This document shows, one piece after another, positions 33,059-44,622 of a stretch of 64,000 bases of DNA (positions are counted from its first letter, which is position 1; each line of letters starts with the position of its first letter). This stretch comes from Raphanus sativus (taxonomy: Eukaryota > Streptophyta > Magnoliopsida > Brassicales > Brassicaceae). The stretch spans positions 25,214,800 through 25,278,799 of the forward strand of contig NC_079518.1 of assembly GCF_000801105.2 (NCBI RefSeq), in the 5' to 3' direction. The notes beneath the pieces were generated by a model, which was not told where the DNA came from, made no database searches, and was given only the letters and a program-made list of their open reading frames with translations. Both the position numbers and the translations under genes were made by a program.

Positions 33059-33600
33059 ATGATTGCTATTTATCTGAAGTATTGACCACCGTATGGGTAG
33101 CCATACAGACTAAAATAATGTATATTTAACTACACAAAGTATATGTAATACCTGACAATACTTTTCAACTTAATTATGTTATGGAATTAACATCACAAGT
33201 TTAATTTCATCAATCCAAAAAACTAACGTGGACGTCTGCGACATCAACCCCTTTTAATTCTTTCGTTCATTAATTAAAATCCGACTCACCAGATTGTAAG
33301 TTAACTAATTTCTCTGATCTTCCATTTTGTCGTGATGAGTCAAATTTTAGTTAAATTTTGGTCGGATGGGTCAGATTTCAATTGATCAACGAGAGAATTA
33401 AAATTAGTTATGTCTCTGACTTCCACGTCATTTTTTGGATTAATAAAATTAAACTTGTGATGTTAACTATATAAAATCATTAAGTTGAAAGATGTTGTCA
33501 TGCATAACATATATTTAGTGTAGATAGATGTGCATTAGTTTAATCTACATAGTTAGCCATGTGATTGTCCATACTTCATGTAGCTAACACTTATTATTCC
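33059..33600. mobile_element. Long fold-back element, about 250-bp arms
   Basis: Left arm blocks (GAAGTATTGACC near 33076, CTACACAAAGTATATG near 33131, TTTTCAACTTAAT, AACATCACAAGTTTAATTTC near 33188, CCAAAAAACTAACGTGG) recur inverted in the right arm (GTCCATACTTC near 33568, ATTAAGTTGAAAG, TTAAACTTGTGATGTTAA near 33450, CCACGTCATTTTTTGG). No open frame. This layout fits fold-back or MULE-type non-autonomous elements with long terminal inverted repeats. Confidence 0.75.
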
Positions 33601-34403
33601 TATTTTATGAAGCGAAATGACCTCAAATAGTCTTAAAATATATTATTGTTCCCAAATCTCAGAAGAGTCAAAATAAAATAGGTTTTCATTTAAGTGATAA
33701 TTAAATGAATGTTATACATTTTTACATATATTTTAAATAAATAAATATTTAAATAAAAAATTTGTAATTTTTTCAAAGTTTTTTCAAAATTTATTTTATG
33801 AAACGTTTTTAACAATGAGAAAAATATCACTGAATAATCTTAGTGAATTTGAGTTATATGCATATTTAGAAAAATATAACTGAATAAGTATAATATTTGT
33901 TAAAATTTAAGAAAATATTGATAAATATGTATGATATCTTCATAAAATTTATAGAATTTCATAATGTGTATTTAAAAATACATCCTTAAATGTATAATTA
34001 GGAAGAATTTCGAATATATATTTATGAACAACTTATATAATTTGAATTATATGTATATTTAGTAAGATATTTTTGAATGTGTACAACATTTTTCCTACAA
34101 TATTTTTCTGAACTTTTAAGAAGACCTTCCTGAATTTGATATCTAGATTTTATAAAAGTATACATATCTAAATATGTATATAAGTCAAATTTAAGAAGAT
34201 GTCATATGCATTTAGAAATCTAAATATACATATAAGTTACATTTAAGAAATTGAATTATACGTTTATGAATATACTACTGAATTTTAAAAATTCAGGAAG
34301 ATATATACATATTCAGAATTTTTTTCTAAATATGTATTTTATCGATCAACCGATTTTTAATAATTTAAAGTTATGGGTCAAAGTTTTAATATTTCGTGTT
34401 TTA
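33601..34403. other. AT-rich DNA, nothing recognised
   Basis: Very AT-rich with short recurring words (ATATTTAG, TAAATATG). No gene, no terminal repeat found. Confidence 0.5.
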
Positions 34404-34790
34404 TTAGATTAGTGGCCAAGTTTTTTTTTCTTCTAGACCGGAAATTGTCAGATCCGGCCCTGCCCTTAAAGGTTTCAGCTTCTCTAAGCCGTGCTCGGTT
34501 GAAGAACTATTGCAAAACAGCATAGACATGGAGGCATGCTCGAAGCTGCGAAGATGGCTCGGTGCAATGGTGCCATCAGGGTCAAAGGGATGGTGTCTCT
34601 TGGGACCATTGAGAATTTGTCGGACTATCATGATTGATAAGGAGACTATGGTTGTGTAAAGCTCTAAGCATCTGAGCTTGGAAAATGGAACCATGCTGAT
34701 GAAGAAAAAGTGTTTGGGTTTAGACAAAAGAGTTTTATGTTGTTGAACAAGTGCGTCCGTCCTGAAATTCCAAGGGTCTAGTACCAAATC
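34404..34790 (-). pseudogene. DUF716 copy C, exon-1 fragment
   Basis: Minus-strand translation matches the exon 1 region of copies A and B in two frames. One frame gives LFNNIKLFCLNPNTF. After a frame change near 34680 the other gives SKLRCLELYTTIVSL, then KRHHPFDPDGTIAPSHLRSF followed by EHASMSML. The start, the C-terminal HFHSADHMG block and exon 2 are absent. The PFDSDGTI-type insert is shared with copy A and lacking in copy B, so C is closer to A. Confidence 0.8.
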
Positions 34791-34861
34791 AAAAATAAGG
34801 CCTTTAATAATACATTAAAATTATCATTACAAATTCAAGTTTATGATAAAAGTATACAATA

Positions 34862-34890
34862 CTAGGGTAAACCCGCCCTACGGGCGGGCG
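34862..34890 (-). mobile_element. Helitron 3' terminus
   Basis: On the minus strand the perfect hairpin CCCGCCCGTAGGGCGGG (34872-34888) precedes CTAG (34862-34865) and an inserted-site T. The element body should extend rightward, but I could not place its 5' TC end before KI-2; 34891-35930 is AT-rich and may be its interior. Confidence 0.65.
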
Positions 34891-35633
34891 AACGATTAAA
34901 ATTAATAGTACGAATTTATTTTAATTTTAATTTTTATTTTAATTTAAATTAAATTAAGCTTCATAATTGTTTTACAGATATCTATGTAGTTTATTCTTCA
35001 TTTTATAAATTATAATTTGTCTAGTTATGATAAAATTTTGAAACATTTTCAAAATCAAAATCGGATCTTTTTAAAATGTTGAATTTATTTGCACTTATCT
35101 GTAACGTTAATTTTCACTATTTTATACAAAAAAGTCATAAAAAGGTAACTAAATCAACTTTTAAGATTGTTGTATTAGTTAAATACACTAAAACTTCTAT
35201 GAAAAATGTTAATATTTACTATATTATTTGTTAAAACTATAAACAGAAAACAATATATTAGAATCTAATTATAGTTAATGTAATTATGGATTAAAGCTAA
35301 GTGTAAAAAGAGAATCAAAATATTCTAGATATATATGCACAATTTATTTAATTTTTGTTATTAAATATTATTTTGTTTCAGACAAAGAAAAATATTATTT
35401 TGTTTTACAATTGCTACCTTTTCTGAGTACCAATCATAGTATTACATTGTTATTAAATATACCATTTTATATACTTTCTGACTTAAACTTTGACCTTTTT
35501 ATTTTTTTTTGTTTACAGTATTAAGTATTAATACATCTGTTTAATTGTTTTGAATATATTCAGCCCAACATTATGATCTAAAAACCTTATTTTCATATTT
35601 TTATTTCCAGTAAACATTCTACAATCAAACAAA

Positions 35634-35634
35634 T

Positions 35635-35682
<48 letters not shown>
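35634..35682. repeat. (AC)n(AT)n compound microsatellite
   Basis: Seven or so AC units run into about 18 AT units. It lies in AT-rich DNA between the Helitron end and KI-2. Confidence 0.93.
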
Positions 35683-35684
<2 letters not shown>

Positions 35685-36419
35685 TTATTCTATTTAATGT
35701 AAAATGATTTTTTCCTAATTCTGATAAATATAGTTTTAAAATTTGAATCGGACAATCTAGTGAACAATAAAATGGTTGGTTGAGTTCTAGTTTCCAATAA
35801 AATAATTACAACTTTGATTGATATTGTGAGTGAAAAGTTGGCGAAATCACATTTTTAAACTATGACAGTTTGATAAAATTCTAAGGTATTCACTTCCTGT
35901 GTTTTCAAGTAACATTTGCTTTTTTTAACATGGCTCCAGGAGCATTGTTTCACGTTCTTCGATGGAGGAGCACTCACATAGCAAGTAGGGGACCATGTGG
36001 CAAAAAGGCTCCATTATCACATCGAGGTCTGCTGGGGCTATACAGGAATGATCGCTGTCAAAAACCACTATGCGCCTCTCAGGAATCGATATCCAGATAG
36101 AAATCTAATGAAAGTCATTGTAATTCACTGGCGCATAGATATCGTCAAAAATCCTTCCCCCAAACCTTCATAGATCTGCAAAATGATGGTGTTTTTCCAC
36201 TATAATAATTCCAGGCACCACCAGGGAGTCTTCTTCCTAGACCTCTGAAGTCGGGTTTATCAGCCTTAAAATCATCGTAGTTTTTCCTCCAATGTCGAGA
36301 AAAGAGATGATCAAGGAAGCAAATTCTCTCGCTCCTGAACATTTCCGGATTAGCATGGTACCTCTTCCTCAGCACATTAATCCAAACATCCATATGCTGC
36401 ATAACAAAATAATACATGT

Positions 36420-36560
36420 CAAACGACTTAACTATTAGAAATTCTTCTGCGTAGAAGACTTAGCAGACGACTTAACTATTAAGTCGACTGGAAAGTCTTC
36501 TACGTCCAGACGACTTAGCAGACGACTTAACTATTTGTAGAAGAAAACTTAATGAGTCGT
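36420..36560. repeat. GTCGTC-type array, KI-2 last intron
   Basis: AAGACTTAGCAGACGACTTA and AACTATTAAGTCG(A/T)CTGG blocks between the last two exons, the same motif family as KI-1. Confidence 0.85.
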
Positions 36561-37337
36561 CCAGCCAGTCTTTGGAAGTCCGAAGTGTTTTATACCACCG
36601 AGAAAGACTTCTCACCGGGCGTTTCTCCATAGGCTTCTTAACTTCACTACAAAACAAAAAGTGGAAAACCAATCAGAGCTGAAGACTTAAAGCAAGCTAT
36701 TATGGGAGAGTAATTCACTTACGGACAAGTTTTGCAGTGATCAATGAGCAACTTCTGTGCCGCCTTGTCGAGTGGGTGAAAAAATATAAAGGCAGACTTG
36801 TTTGAGTTTGGAATGATCGTTTTGACCGTGCTGTTCCCCTTATAAAGAGAAGACTGTGTGGGAGCAAGTTTCCTTGTTCGCTCACTCCTTCCACGCTGAA
36901 CTGCCAAAGCAGCATTCCGCTGAAGTTCCAAATGAGCAGCATCCCTCTTTGATTCATATCTAGCTCTCTCCTTTACTTTATCTGAAAGAGTAGAATTTTC
37001 TTTCTCCAATAGAAGAACGCTCGGTTCTTCGACTTCTTCGGCAACCACTAGACTCGGCACTTTCGAGGAACTAGCACCCTCATTACCAACCTCACTGGCA
37101 TCCTCCTTAGGATCGTCCTTAGCAACCTCACTAGCATCCTCCTTAGGGTCCTCCTTTTGATCCTCCTTAGGATCCTCCTTCCTCTCCATTCTCTTCTTAG
37201 GATCCTCCTTCCTCTCCATTCTCTTCTTAGGATCCTCTTTTGGATCCTCATTTCTCTCCTTTCTCTTCTTTCCGGTTTTCTCTTTCGCCCCATTAACACT
37301 TTCTTTTTCACTCTGCATAGATCATTTTCAAAGATCA

Positions 37338-37518
37338 ATTATAAGTCTTCTGCGAAGTCGTCTAGCTAGAAGACGTCCCAGACGACTGAATTATAAGTCG
37401 TTTGGAAGGTCTTCCAGCTAGAAGACATTCCAGACGACTTAACTATAAGTCGTCTGTTCAGTCTTCTAGCTGGAAGACCTTCCAGACGACTTATAGTTAA
37501 GTCGTCTGTTCAGTTTTC
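37338..37518. repeat. GTCGTC palindromic array, KI-2 middle intron
   Basis: TTATAAGTCGTCTGG, TCTTCCAGCTAGAAGAC and CCAGACGACTTATAGTTA blocks alternate across the intron between exons 37312 and 37551. Confidence 0.9.
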
Positions 37519-38231
37519 TGATAGGTTTTGGGAAAGGATTTAGTACTAACCCCTGGTTCTTGCGTCTGTTTAGGCGGAGCAGGTGTGATATTAAGCTTCT
37601 TTTCCACAACACCAATCATATCCGACAGATGCTTGATCTCCGCAAGGCACGTCCCAAACCATTGCCTCAAGGCATCAGCTAGGTCCTTGAAGTTTCTGTC
37701 CAATTCCTCTTTGGTCATCCCAATCACCTCTCTACGAACATCGGAACGACCCTCTTCACGTTCACGAGTCTCTTCACGAGCTTCTTCACGTTCACGAGCC
37801 TCTTCACGTTCACGAGCCTCTTCACTAGCCTCTTCACTAGTCTCTTCACGTTCACGAGCCTCTTCATGTTCACGAGCCTCTTCACTAGCCTCTGCAATTG
37901 CCTCTGCAGTTGCCTCTAAACGGGCTTTCTTCCGAGGTCTTGGAGTTGGACGTTCTTCAGCTTTCTTCCGACGTCTTGGACGTTCTTCAGCTTTCTTCTG
38001 ATCTCTTGGACGTTCTTCATCTTCCTTCGTTGGACTCGCATCACAAGTACCGGTGACTTCCCAGCAATCCATGGTCCACTTCCACGGTCTCTTATACATG
38101 ACTTTAATTATGTTCTCCGCGTCCGGGTCCTCAACATCAGAGTCCCATTGTGGAAACAGTTCACCGATCTCCTTCTTCTCAATAAAGTTTTCCACTCTAG
38201 TCTGCAGTAAATAAAAGATATAAACTTAGAT

Positions 38232-38392
38232 AAAGTCGTCTGAAAAGAAATGACTTCGCAGAAGACTTATAATTAAGTCGTCTGGAAAGTCTTCTAGCTG
38301 GAAGACTTTGTGGACGACTTAAATATGAGTTGTCCGCAAAGTCTTCCAGCTAGAAGACTTTCCAGACGACTTAATTATAAGTCTTCTGCAGA
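38232..38392. repeat. GTCGTC palindromic array, KI-2 intron
   Basis: Three long alternating blocks, TTATAATTAAGTCGTCTGG, AAAGTCTTCTAGCTGGAAGA and the inverse, between exons 38201 and 38420. Confidence 0.9.
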
Positions 38393-39369
38393 TAGCCTGT
38401 TGGATACAAGTTTAAATACCTGACTGCAGATAGCCTGTTGAAACCATCTGCGTCCTTTGCCACCCGAGTAAGCCAGTAACGGTACAGCCGGTTCGCCTCC
38501 TACGGGATTACCATAACCAGCACCAAGTTCCGGCAGAGCTGTGTACACCCATGACTGGAAAGCTTGTACAAACCCATCAATCGTGTAACAACCCGTGATG
38601 TTTTTGGCCTTCAGAGACTCAATCAGCACCTTAAAAGCGACTCTCCCCCATGGATAATTCTCAAACCGTTCTAAATCCATCACTAGCCTCGCCAGACTAG
38701 CCCGTGTAGAGGTTGTGACCTTTTTTCCTTCAATGTATCCAGCGAAGATGGCAAGGTACGCGAGCTGCTTGCGATCATCCCGAGACCACTCTTTGCATCT
38801 CTTGAGTGCTGCTATTATCTGGTTAGTAGATGGTCCAGCATTGATATTAACTCCCAACTTCGCCCAGAAAGCAGACATCTCCGGCGTAACAGGACAGTAC
38901 GGACTCTCAAGGTCCTCGATGTACTCACAGTTTAGACCAGTGAGCTTTTTAAACTCTATCAGTGAAGACCTCAGCGGTTCTGGACCAACGAAACACCACA
39001 GCTCATACTTCTTCTTTATGTCGAGCTGGAAACCGAGCATAAAGTGAACCAGCCTTGAAGCCCAATCAAATTCCAGCTCTTGGAACTTGATGAAAACTCC
39101 CAACTTCGACTCCTTCAGCGCTTCATATTCTCGATGATCAAGAGCCTCCTCTAAAGCATGATGCAACGTCGTACAATCCGTGTGATACGAAATGCTCTTA
39201 ATTGGGTTGGGCTCTTTCCCTAATGTATATTTCCTCCGGGGGAGTTTTGGAATATCCATGTTTTTGTCTGCAAAACAATCATAGACAGAAACAATCAAAG
39301 ACAAAAACAATCAAAGACAACAACCATCTCAAACAGACAACCATCCAGTATTGAAGTTCAAGTTATAAG

Positions 39370-39550
39370 TTTGGAAGACTTTCCAGACGACTTAATACAA
39401 GTCTTCTGGAAAGTATTCCAGCTGGAAGACTTTGCGGACGACTTAGACGACTTATATTAAGTCGTCCGCAAAGTCTTCCAGCTGGAAGACTTTCCAGACG
39501 ACTTGTGTTAAGTCGTCTGGCTTATATTTAAGTCTTCCGCAAAGTCTTCC
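39370..39550. repeat. GTCGTC palindromic array, KI-2 first intron
   Basis: GGAAGACTTTCCAGACGACT blocks and inverses fill most of the intron upstream of the DUF1985 exon. Further scattered motifs lie at 40140-40245 and 40625-40650 in the 5' region. Confidence 0.9.
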
Positions 39551-39699
39551 AAGACATCCAATAGAACAGTTCAAAGCCCACCTGGAAATTCGGAGAAGAT
39601 ATAGTCGCCTTCGACACAGCGGTTATAGATCTGCCAAAATAGACGACAAATTAAGAAGCGCGGTCAGAACGACTATAGATAGAGACAACGTTTTATGTT

Positions 39700-40070
39700 C
39701 TCAATAACTTACCGGCGGTGGAGTTCAACGATACGCCTCTAGGAGTCTCGGTGCTAGGGTTTACAGAGAACCGGCAGAGAGAACGAGACACGAAACGGCG
39801 CTAGGTTTACAGAGAAACGGTGTTAGGGTTTAGGGAGAAACGGCGTTAGGGTTTTCTCTCAAATCTGAAATAGAGGAAGCGGCTTTAGGGTTTCCTCTCA
39901 AATCTGAAATAGAGGAAGCGGCGGTGAGAACGGTGCTTAGAACGTCGGTGATAACGGCGGAGATATAATCGGCGGTGAGAATGATGATTTAGAGAGAATC
40001 GACGGAAATCACCTTTTAAATCGCCTTTAGGGTTTTGAGAGAAACGCCGTTAGGGTTTTTTTTCTGAATT
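39700..40070 (-). promoter_or_regulatory. Telo-box-like leader of KI-2 gene
   Basis: On the minus strand, AAACCCTAACGCCGTTTCTC, TAAACCCTAACACCGTTTCT and AAACCTAGCGCCG repeats stand in the same position relative to the gene as 18260-18548 in KI-1. An exon-like ATCTATAACC segment near 39630 also matches the KI-1 exon 1 leader. Confidence 0.6.
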
Positions 40071-40827
40071 TCGCGAAACTGTGAATAAAAAAAATCATCT
40101 TATGTATGTCCGATAAATATCCGGTTAGGGTCCGGTTTGCAAGACTTACTGGTAAGTCGTTTGTGGAATACTATACATCAGACGACTTACTAGTAAGTCG
40201 TCTACCGTAAATATATTCACCAGACGACTTACTAGTAAGTCGTCCAGACCCTAAATTTAACCTCTAAACTAAATTGACTAAAATTAACTAACTAAACACG
40301 TTATAAAATCAAATTAAACTTGCTTTGTGATTACTATACACAGAAATAAACATATTTGGGTAAATTTCATATTTTCAAAAATACTTTTATGCTTTCCAAA
40401 ATCTAACCCCAAGAACACATACAATACTACAACATATGTTGGCAAAACCTAAACCAAAGAATATCATGACTCACTACTTTCACTCATCTATGTCGAAAAC
40501 AATTCACTTTTGTTATATCTTAATTTATATCACTTAAAACATATGTTAGTTATATGATTTTTATTTTTCACTTATCAAAATATTTTTTACAAATTTTTAA
40601 AATTTTTTTTTAAAAACAATACCAGACGACCGTCTGGACGGAAGACTTACGGGGGATAGAAACGTAAAAAGCATTTTGGTTTTTTTTGTTTCTACACAAG
40701 AGGCATGTTGTAATTTCAATATTCCCTAAAGTCACTTTTGCATTTGATTCATGTTTGGGTTTACTTTTGCATTTGAAATCAAGTTGTGAGTCATATTTGG
40801 CAATATTCCCAAAAAAGTATTTAAAAA

Positions 40828-41150
40828 AAACTTTTAATACCATCAGCAAAATGCTAAACCCTGAACCATAAATCCTAAACCCTAAACCCTTGGATAAATT
40901 ATAAATCTTTGATTTCTTAAGTAATTTTAGTACCATCAGCGAAACACTAAACCCTAAACACTAAATATTAAACCTTAAACCTTTGAATAAACTGTAAACC
41001 TTTTGATAAATTCTAAATCCTAGAATTTAAGATTTATTCAGGGGTTTAGGGCATAGTATTTAGAGTTTATGGTTTAGTATTTAGGATTCAGAGTTTAGTG
41101 TTTTGCTGATGGCATTAAAATTATCTTTTTTAAAAGTTTTTTTCTGTTTC
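40828..41150. repeat. Fold-back repeat with CTAAACCCTAAA motifs
   Basis: The left part (AAAAAACTTTTAATACCATC, AGCAAAATGCTAAACCC) recurs inverted at the right end (TTTTGCTGATGGCATTAA, TTTTTTAAAAGTTTTTT). Between are degenerate telomere-like words (CTAAACCCTAAACCC) in both orientations with an axis near 41010. Adjacent to the KI-2 terminus. Confidence 0.65.
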
Positions 41151-42011
41151 CAACTAGCATTATTTTTGATTTATTCATAACTTTTAATTTTAAAAATATG
41201 AAAAATATTTGGTTTCATTTTCTAAAAAAAATGTTGAATATAAAATAGTGAAATCCTATTGGTAGGTGAATCTATAGGTTCACCCTAGGAAGTGAACCCA
41301 ATAATTACTCTATAAAACTCTCTACCTATTTTAAGATACTCTCTTTCTATATGTACTGATTTATATATTAAAATTAAATTACATAAATAAATTTTAAGAG
41401 TCATTTTGAAAAACTCTCCGCTAATGATGCTTTTGCAATTTAATGATACATTCATATTTGTTTTTTCATCACAAGGAATTTTTTCTAGTTATTAAGGGGG
41501 TGTATTGAATTAAGGATTTTAAAAGATTTTGTTTGAGTGATTTTAGTAAAAAATTTAAAATAGAAATAGAAGTTATAGGTGATTTAGTAAGATATTTTCT
41601 TAAAATTTTAGAATTGTTTAGGAGATTTGAAATGATAATAGGGTACTTGGCCACCATTTTCAAAAAAATCTTATTTCTACGAAGATTGTCTTTCTGCTTC
41701 TTTAAAGTAATGACACGTTTTAGCTTCTGTAAAGGACAAGAAGGTACCTCAAACATCAGTCGGCAGAAACCTCAAACATAAGGTTTTAGCTTCTATAAAG
41801 AACGATGATTGTAAAGCTTTTTCTTGTGTTGAGCAAACCAAGAAAGACTTTGGTGCATAAAAAATAAATATTTGGAAACCTATATTTTAATTTAGTGGAT
41901 CTTTTTTTGTGCACCAATTTTTCGTCAGAAATTCAAAAATACGAAGACAAGCAATGTCGACGAAAGCAGAAGAGATCTGATAGATATCTTGTATAATACT
42001 ATAGATCTTAG
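41151..42011. other. AT-rich DNA with MITE fragment at 41498-41660
   Basis: 41498-41515 (AAGGGGGTGTATTGAATT) resembles the terminus of the MITE at 16980-17346, but no inverted partner is visible, so it is likely a fragment. 41865-41915 aligns with the 3' flank of DUF716 copy A near 27065. Nothing else recognised. Confidence 0.45.
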
Positions 42012-42285
42012 AGCATCAATATCGGTTGGGACCAAAAAATAGTCCTTAAAATCATTTTTTTCTTTTTAGTTTATTGTTTTTCTTAAAAAAAAAAATAGAA
42101 CCAGTGCTGGGCCACTATGTGTCGTGGGGCCCGCACACAGTGTAAAGGACGCAGCAAGAACAGCAAAAACGTCCTTATCTAAGGACTTTTCTCCTTTGTC
42201 TTTGTTGATTGTGTACTTTTTGGTTTCTCTTTCCTCCTAAAAATGTTCATAAGAACCACGATAATGTTGGTCTTAGTGTGTTCTG
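42012..42285. mobile_element. GAGCATC-type MITE
   Basis: The left end AGAGCATCAATATCGGTTGG and the right end, read inward, AAGACCAACATTATCGTGGT are imperfect inverted repeats. The interior contains a GC-rich GGGGCCCGCAC block near 42138 and AAAACGTCCTTATCTAAGGA. No coding capacity. Confidence 0.55.
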
Positions 42286-42449
42286 CATGTCATATAGTGG
42301 GTCTTCTTGATAGGTTTTGGATTCTTGTGAACTATATAAATGTTATTTTCTGCATAAGTTTTGTTTAGTTGAATTGGTTTTCAGTTTTGTAAAATTGTAT
42401 AGTAATTGCTATCTAAATATTTGCGCTGTCTCGCAACACGTTAAGTTAA

Positions 42450-43291
42450 TCCTCTAGACATTATTTGCAAAATGATTTGTCATATGTCTTCTCTATAATC
42501 GTTTTTACAAAAAAATGTGACATGGCTATTAAAATTGATGACATGTCATATGGTTAAATATGACATGTACAATTACATTTAATGTCGATATATATTTTGA
42601 AAAACTTTTTAGAATATGACAATAACTCATAAATTACATTTAGTGTTAATTTATATTTTTGGTAAACTTTTTAGAATACGGTAATAACTCATAGATCATC
42701 ACTAAAATAAATCTATTCAAATATGACATTTTGAATTTCAAAATATTATTCAATTTTACTTTTATAATTATACAACTTTTATTATCTTAAATTTTGAAAA
42801 TTTTCTTCATTTAAAAAAAAATATTTGTAATCATAATATTATTAGTTTCATCGAAATATTAATGTTGCTAACAACAACAAAATTGAAATATCATTTAATT
42901 TTATTTCTAATTTTTTCAAAATTCTCTAAATTTATTTTTAAGATTATAAATTTGTAATCATAATATCATTAGTTTCTTTTAGATATCTATAAATTTTATA
43001 AGTAATATTTTTGATAACTATATAATTTTATATGAATTTTTAGTAATTTTATACAAGTTTATTTAATATATATAACCAAAAATAGATAAAAATATTTAAG
43101 GTTAAAATTTTAAATATAAACATATATATTCTTAAATATAATTTTAAATTAAAACTATTTTATTCTTAATTTTATGATTAATTTAATCAAATTTATATTA
43201 TTATTTGTCAAAATAATAAAATATTAATTTTTTTAATATAATTTAGATTTTAAAAAATTTATCACTGTACATGGTGAAGCAAAACAACTAG
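42450..43291 (+). mobile_element. Putative non-autonomous Helitron
   Basis: The block is absent from the homologous 3' flank of DUF716 copy A. It starts with TCCTCTAGACATTATTTG after A and ends with a weak hairpin TCACTGTACATGGTGA (43262-43277), then CAAAACAACTAG before T, which obeys the Helitron A/T target rule. The 5' end is less typical than the others in the window. Confidence 0.45.
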
Positions 43292-43725
43292 TATGTCTTG
43301 AAAAGATCAAGAAGCGAAAAAAAACTGGATGGGAGACTCCAGTTAGGGGAATAGTTTAAAGAACTTGCTTTTATTACAACAAACATTACAAACGACTTAT
43401 TTGTCATTTACTTTATAATTTTCAGTAAAATAAACATTTTTGTATCACATGACATAGGCGATATTAATCATCATTAAGAAAATTTCTCACATTTTATCTC
43501 CATGGTCAACAAGTTTACCCATTTGGACAGAACACATTTTCTGAGTCGAGTGCGGTTCAAAGTGTTGTCGTTCTTCATCATATTGTTCACTTTGATAACT
43601 GGTGGTTAGACTAGAGCACTGTACGTTTCCACCGTAAACCCGATCGAGAATCAAATATAGTGTCACAACAAATATTGTGTTTATAACGAATAACCAACTG
43701 AATTCGAGGTTGGCCAACGATTTTG

Positions 43726-43880
43726 CAACGCTCTTGTCACCCACACGGATATGGGCCATGCTTTCGGCCCATTTGAAAAACTGGGAGGGGCGTCTATCCG
43801 TGGGCATTCCTTCCCCTTGGGGATTAGTCTGGGCCTTCTGGGCCTGGGATACCCCCAGGTTAAACAAAAAAAAAAAAAAA
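43726..43880 (+). mobile_element. Short poly(A) retroposon fragment in DUF716-B exon
   Basis: GC-rich segment ending TACCCCCAGGTTAAAC plus a 15-A run (43866-43880), opposite in sense to the gene. It replaces the exon segment present at 27906-27985 in copy A, so host bases were deleted as well. It is short and 5'-truncated, with SINE-like or LINE 3'-end character. No clear target duplication. Confidence 0.65.
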
Positions 43881-44310
43881 TTTCTATATCTTGAAAATAA
43901 CATCCCTTAGGAATCAAACTCGGTGTGTAAAGCATAAAACCTATCAGTATCAACCACGCTCCTTGAAAAGCTATGCTTGAAGATCTCACAAGGCTGACCA
44001 AAAAACTCTTGGGCAAGGCAATACCTTTTGAAGTAAAATGAAACTATTAGTTACCTAATAATGTGGAACCAACTAATTACTCTATATAGTATATATCGAA
44101 ACTGTAACTTAATAAAATAAAACAAAGAAGTTTAAAATCTAGAATTTAAATTTATGTCAAAATTATATTATACAATATGCATCTGGATATGTTGTGTTGA
44201 ATACAAAAAACTGTGAAAAGATTGAGTTTTCAAATCTTTGTCGATTTGTTAATTAGTTTCATAATTTTTAATTAATCTTAAGTTCCAGCAGTTGGTAATT
44301 TAAGTTCATA

Positions 44311-44342
44311 CTAGATTCTCACCCGCCCTTCAAAGGACGGGT
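44311..44342 (-). mobile_element. Helitron 3' terminus in DUF716-B intron
   Basis: Minus-strand hairpin CCCGTCCTTTGAAGGGCGGG (about 44322-44341), then GAGAAT and CTAG (44311-44314) before T. The 5' end was not located; the body probably extends into the duplicated region to the right. Confidence 0.6.
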
Positions 44343-44622
44343 ATATTTGTTGTTTTAATTTTTCTTTTAAAATTTAATTTTCTATTTATGTTTTTCATTG
44401 TAATCGTATTTCTGTTTTTGTAATCTTATTTGTATATAAATATTTATCAAAATCTATTTTATAAAATGATAGCAATTTAAAGTTGACTCGTATACGTTTC
44501 TTCGTAATCATATGTCCGTATGTAGGTTTCTTCGTAATCATATGCTCATCTGCCCGTTTCTTTGTAACATTTTCTGTAATTTTTTTTGTTATATATATTT
44601 TTCCACGCAAATTTAATTACAT

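Larger units (their letters stand above)
35932..39267 (-). pseudogene. DUF1985/ULP1-like gene of KI-2, lacks catalytic Cys region
   Basis: Exons on the minus strand: 38420-39267 (DUF1985; MDIPKLPRRKYTLGKEP, LGVFIKFQELEFDWASRLVH), 37551-38201 (WTMDCWEVTG, basic RPRRRKKAEERP repeats, acidic EEAREREEA repeats, helical tail), 36723-37312 (KEDPKKRMERKEDPK repeats, then coiled coil), about 36547-36646 (KRPVRSLSRWYKTLRTSKDW) and 35932-36396 (MFRSERICFLDHLFSRHW onward). In the protease region the conserved His is present (NDFH) but the next codon is TAG in place of the expected Trp. One extra T shifts the frame at KDF/DDIYAPV. The text ends after the IVVFDS/IMEPFCHMVPYLL block with no Cys-box. Relative to KI-1, one base is missing before the first MDIP codon. 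Confidence 0.85.
35930..40815 (-). mobile_element. KAONASHI-like MULE (KI-2), inverted relative to KI-1
   Basis: The terminus at 40815, read on the minus strand (GGGAATATTGCCAAATATGA, then CTCACAACTTG), aligns with the left end of KI-1, as do subterminal blocks ATTGAAATTACAAC and TTTTTACGTTTCTA. It contains the second DUF1985/ULP1-like gene. The left boundary is uncertain; similarity to ULP1 ends near 35930 and no inverted terminus was found there, so the element is probably truncated. Confidence 0.7.

Noticed and set aside
40840..41130. Interstitial telomere array
   Set aside because: CTAAACCC words are degenerate, occur in both orientations and are part of a fold-back; no perfect TTTAGGG tandem run.
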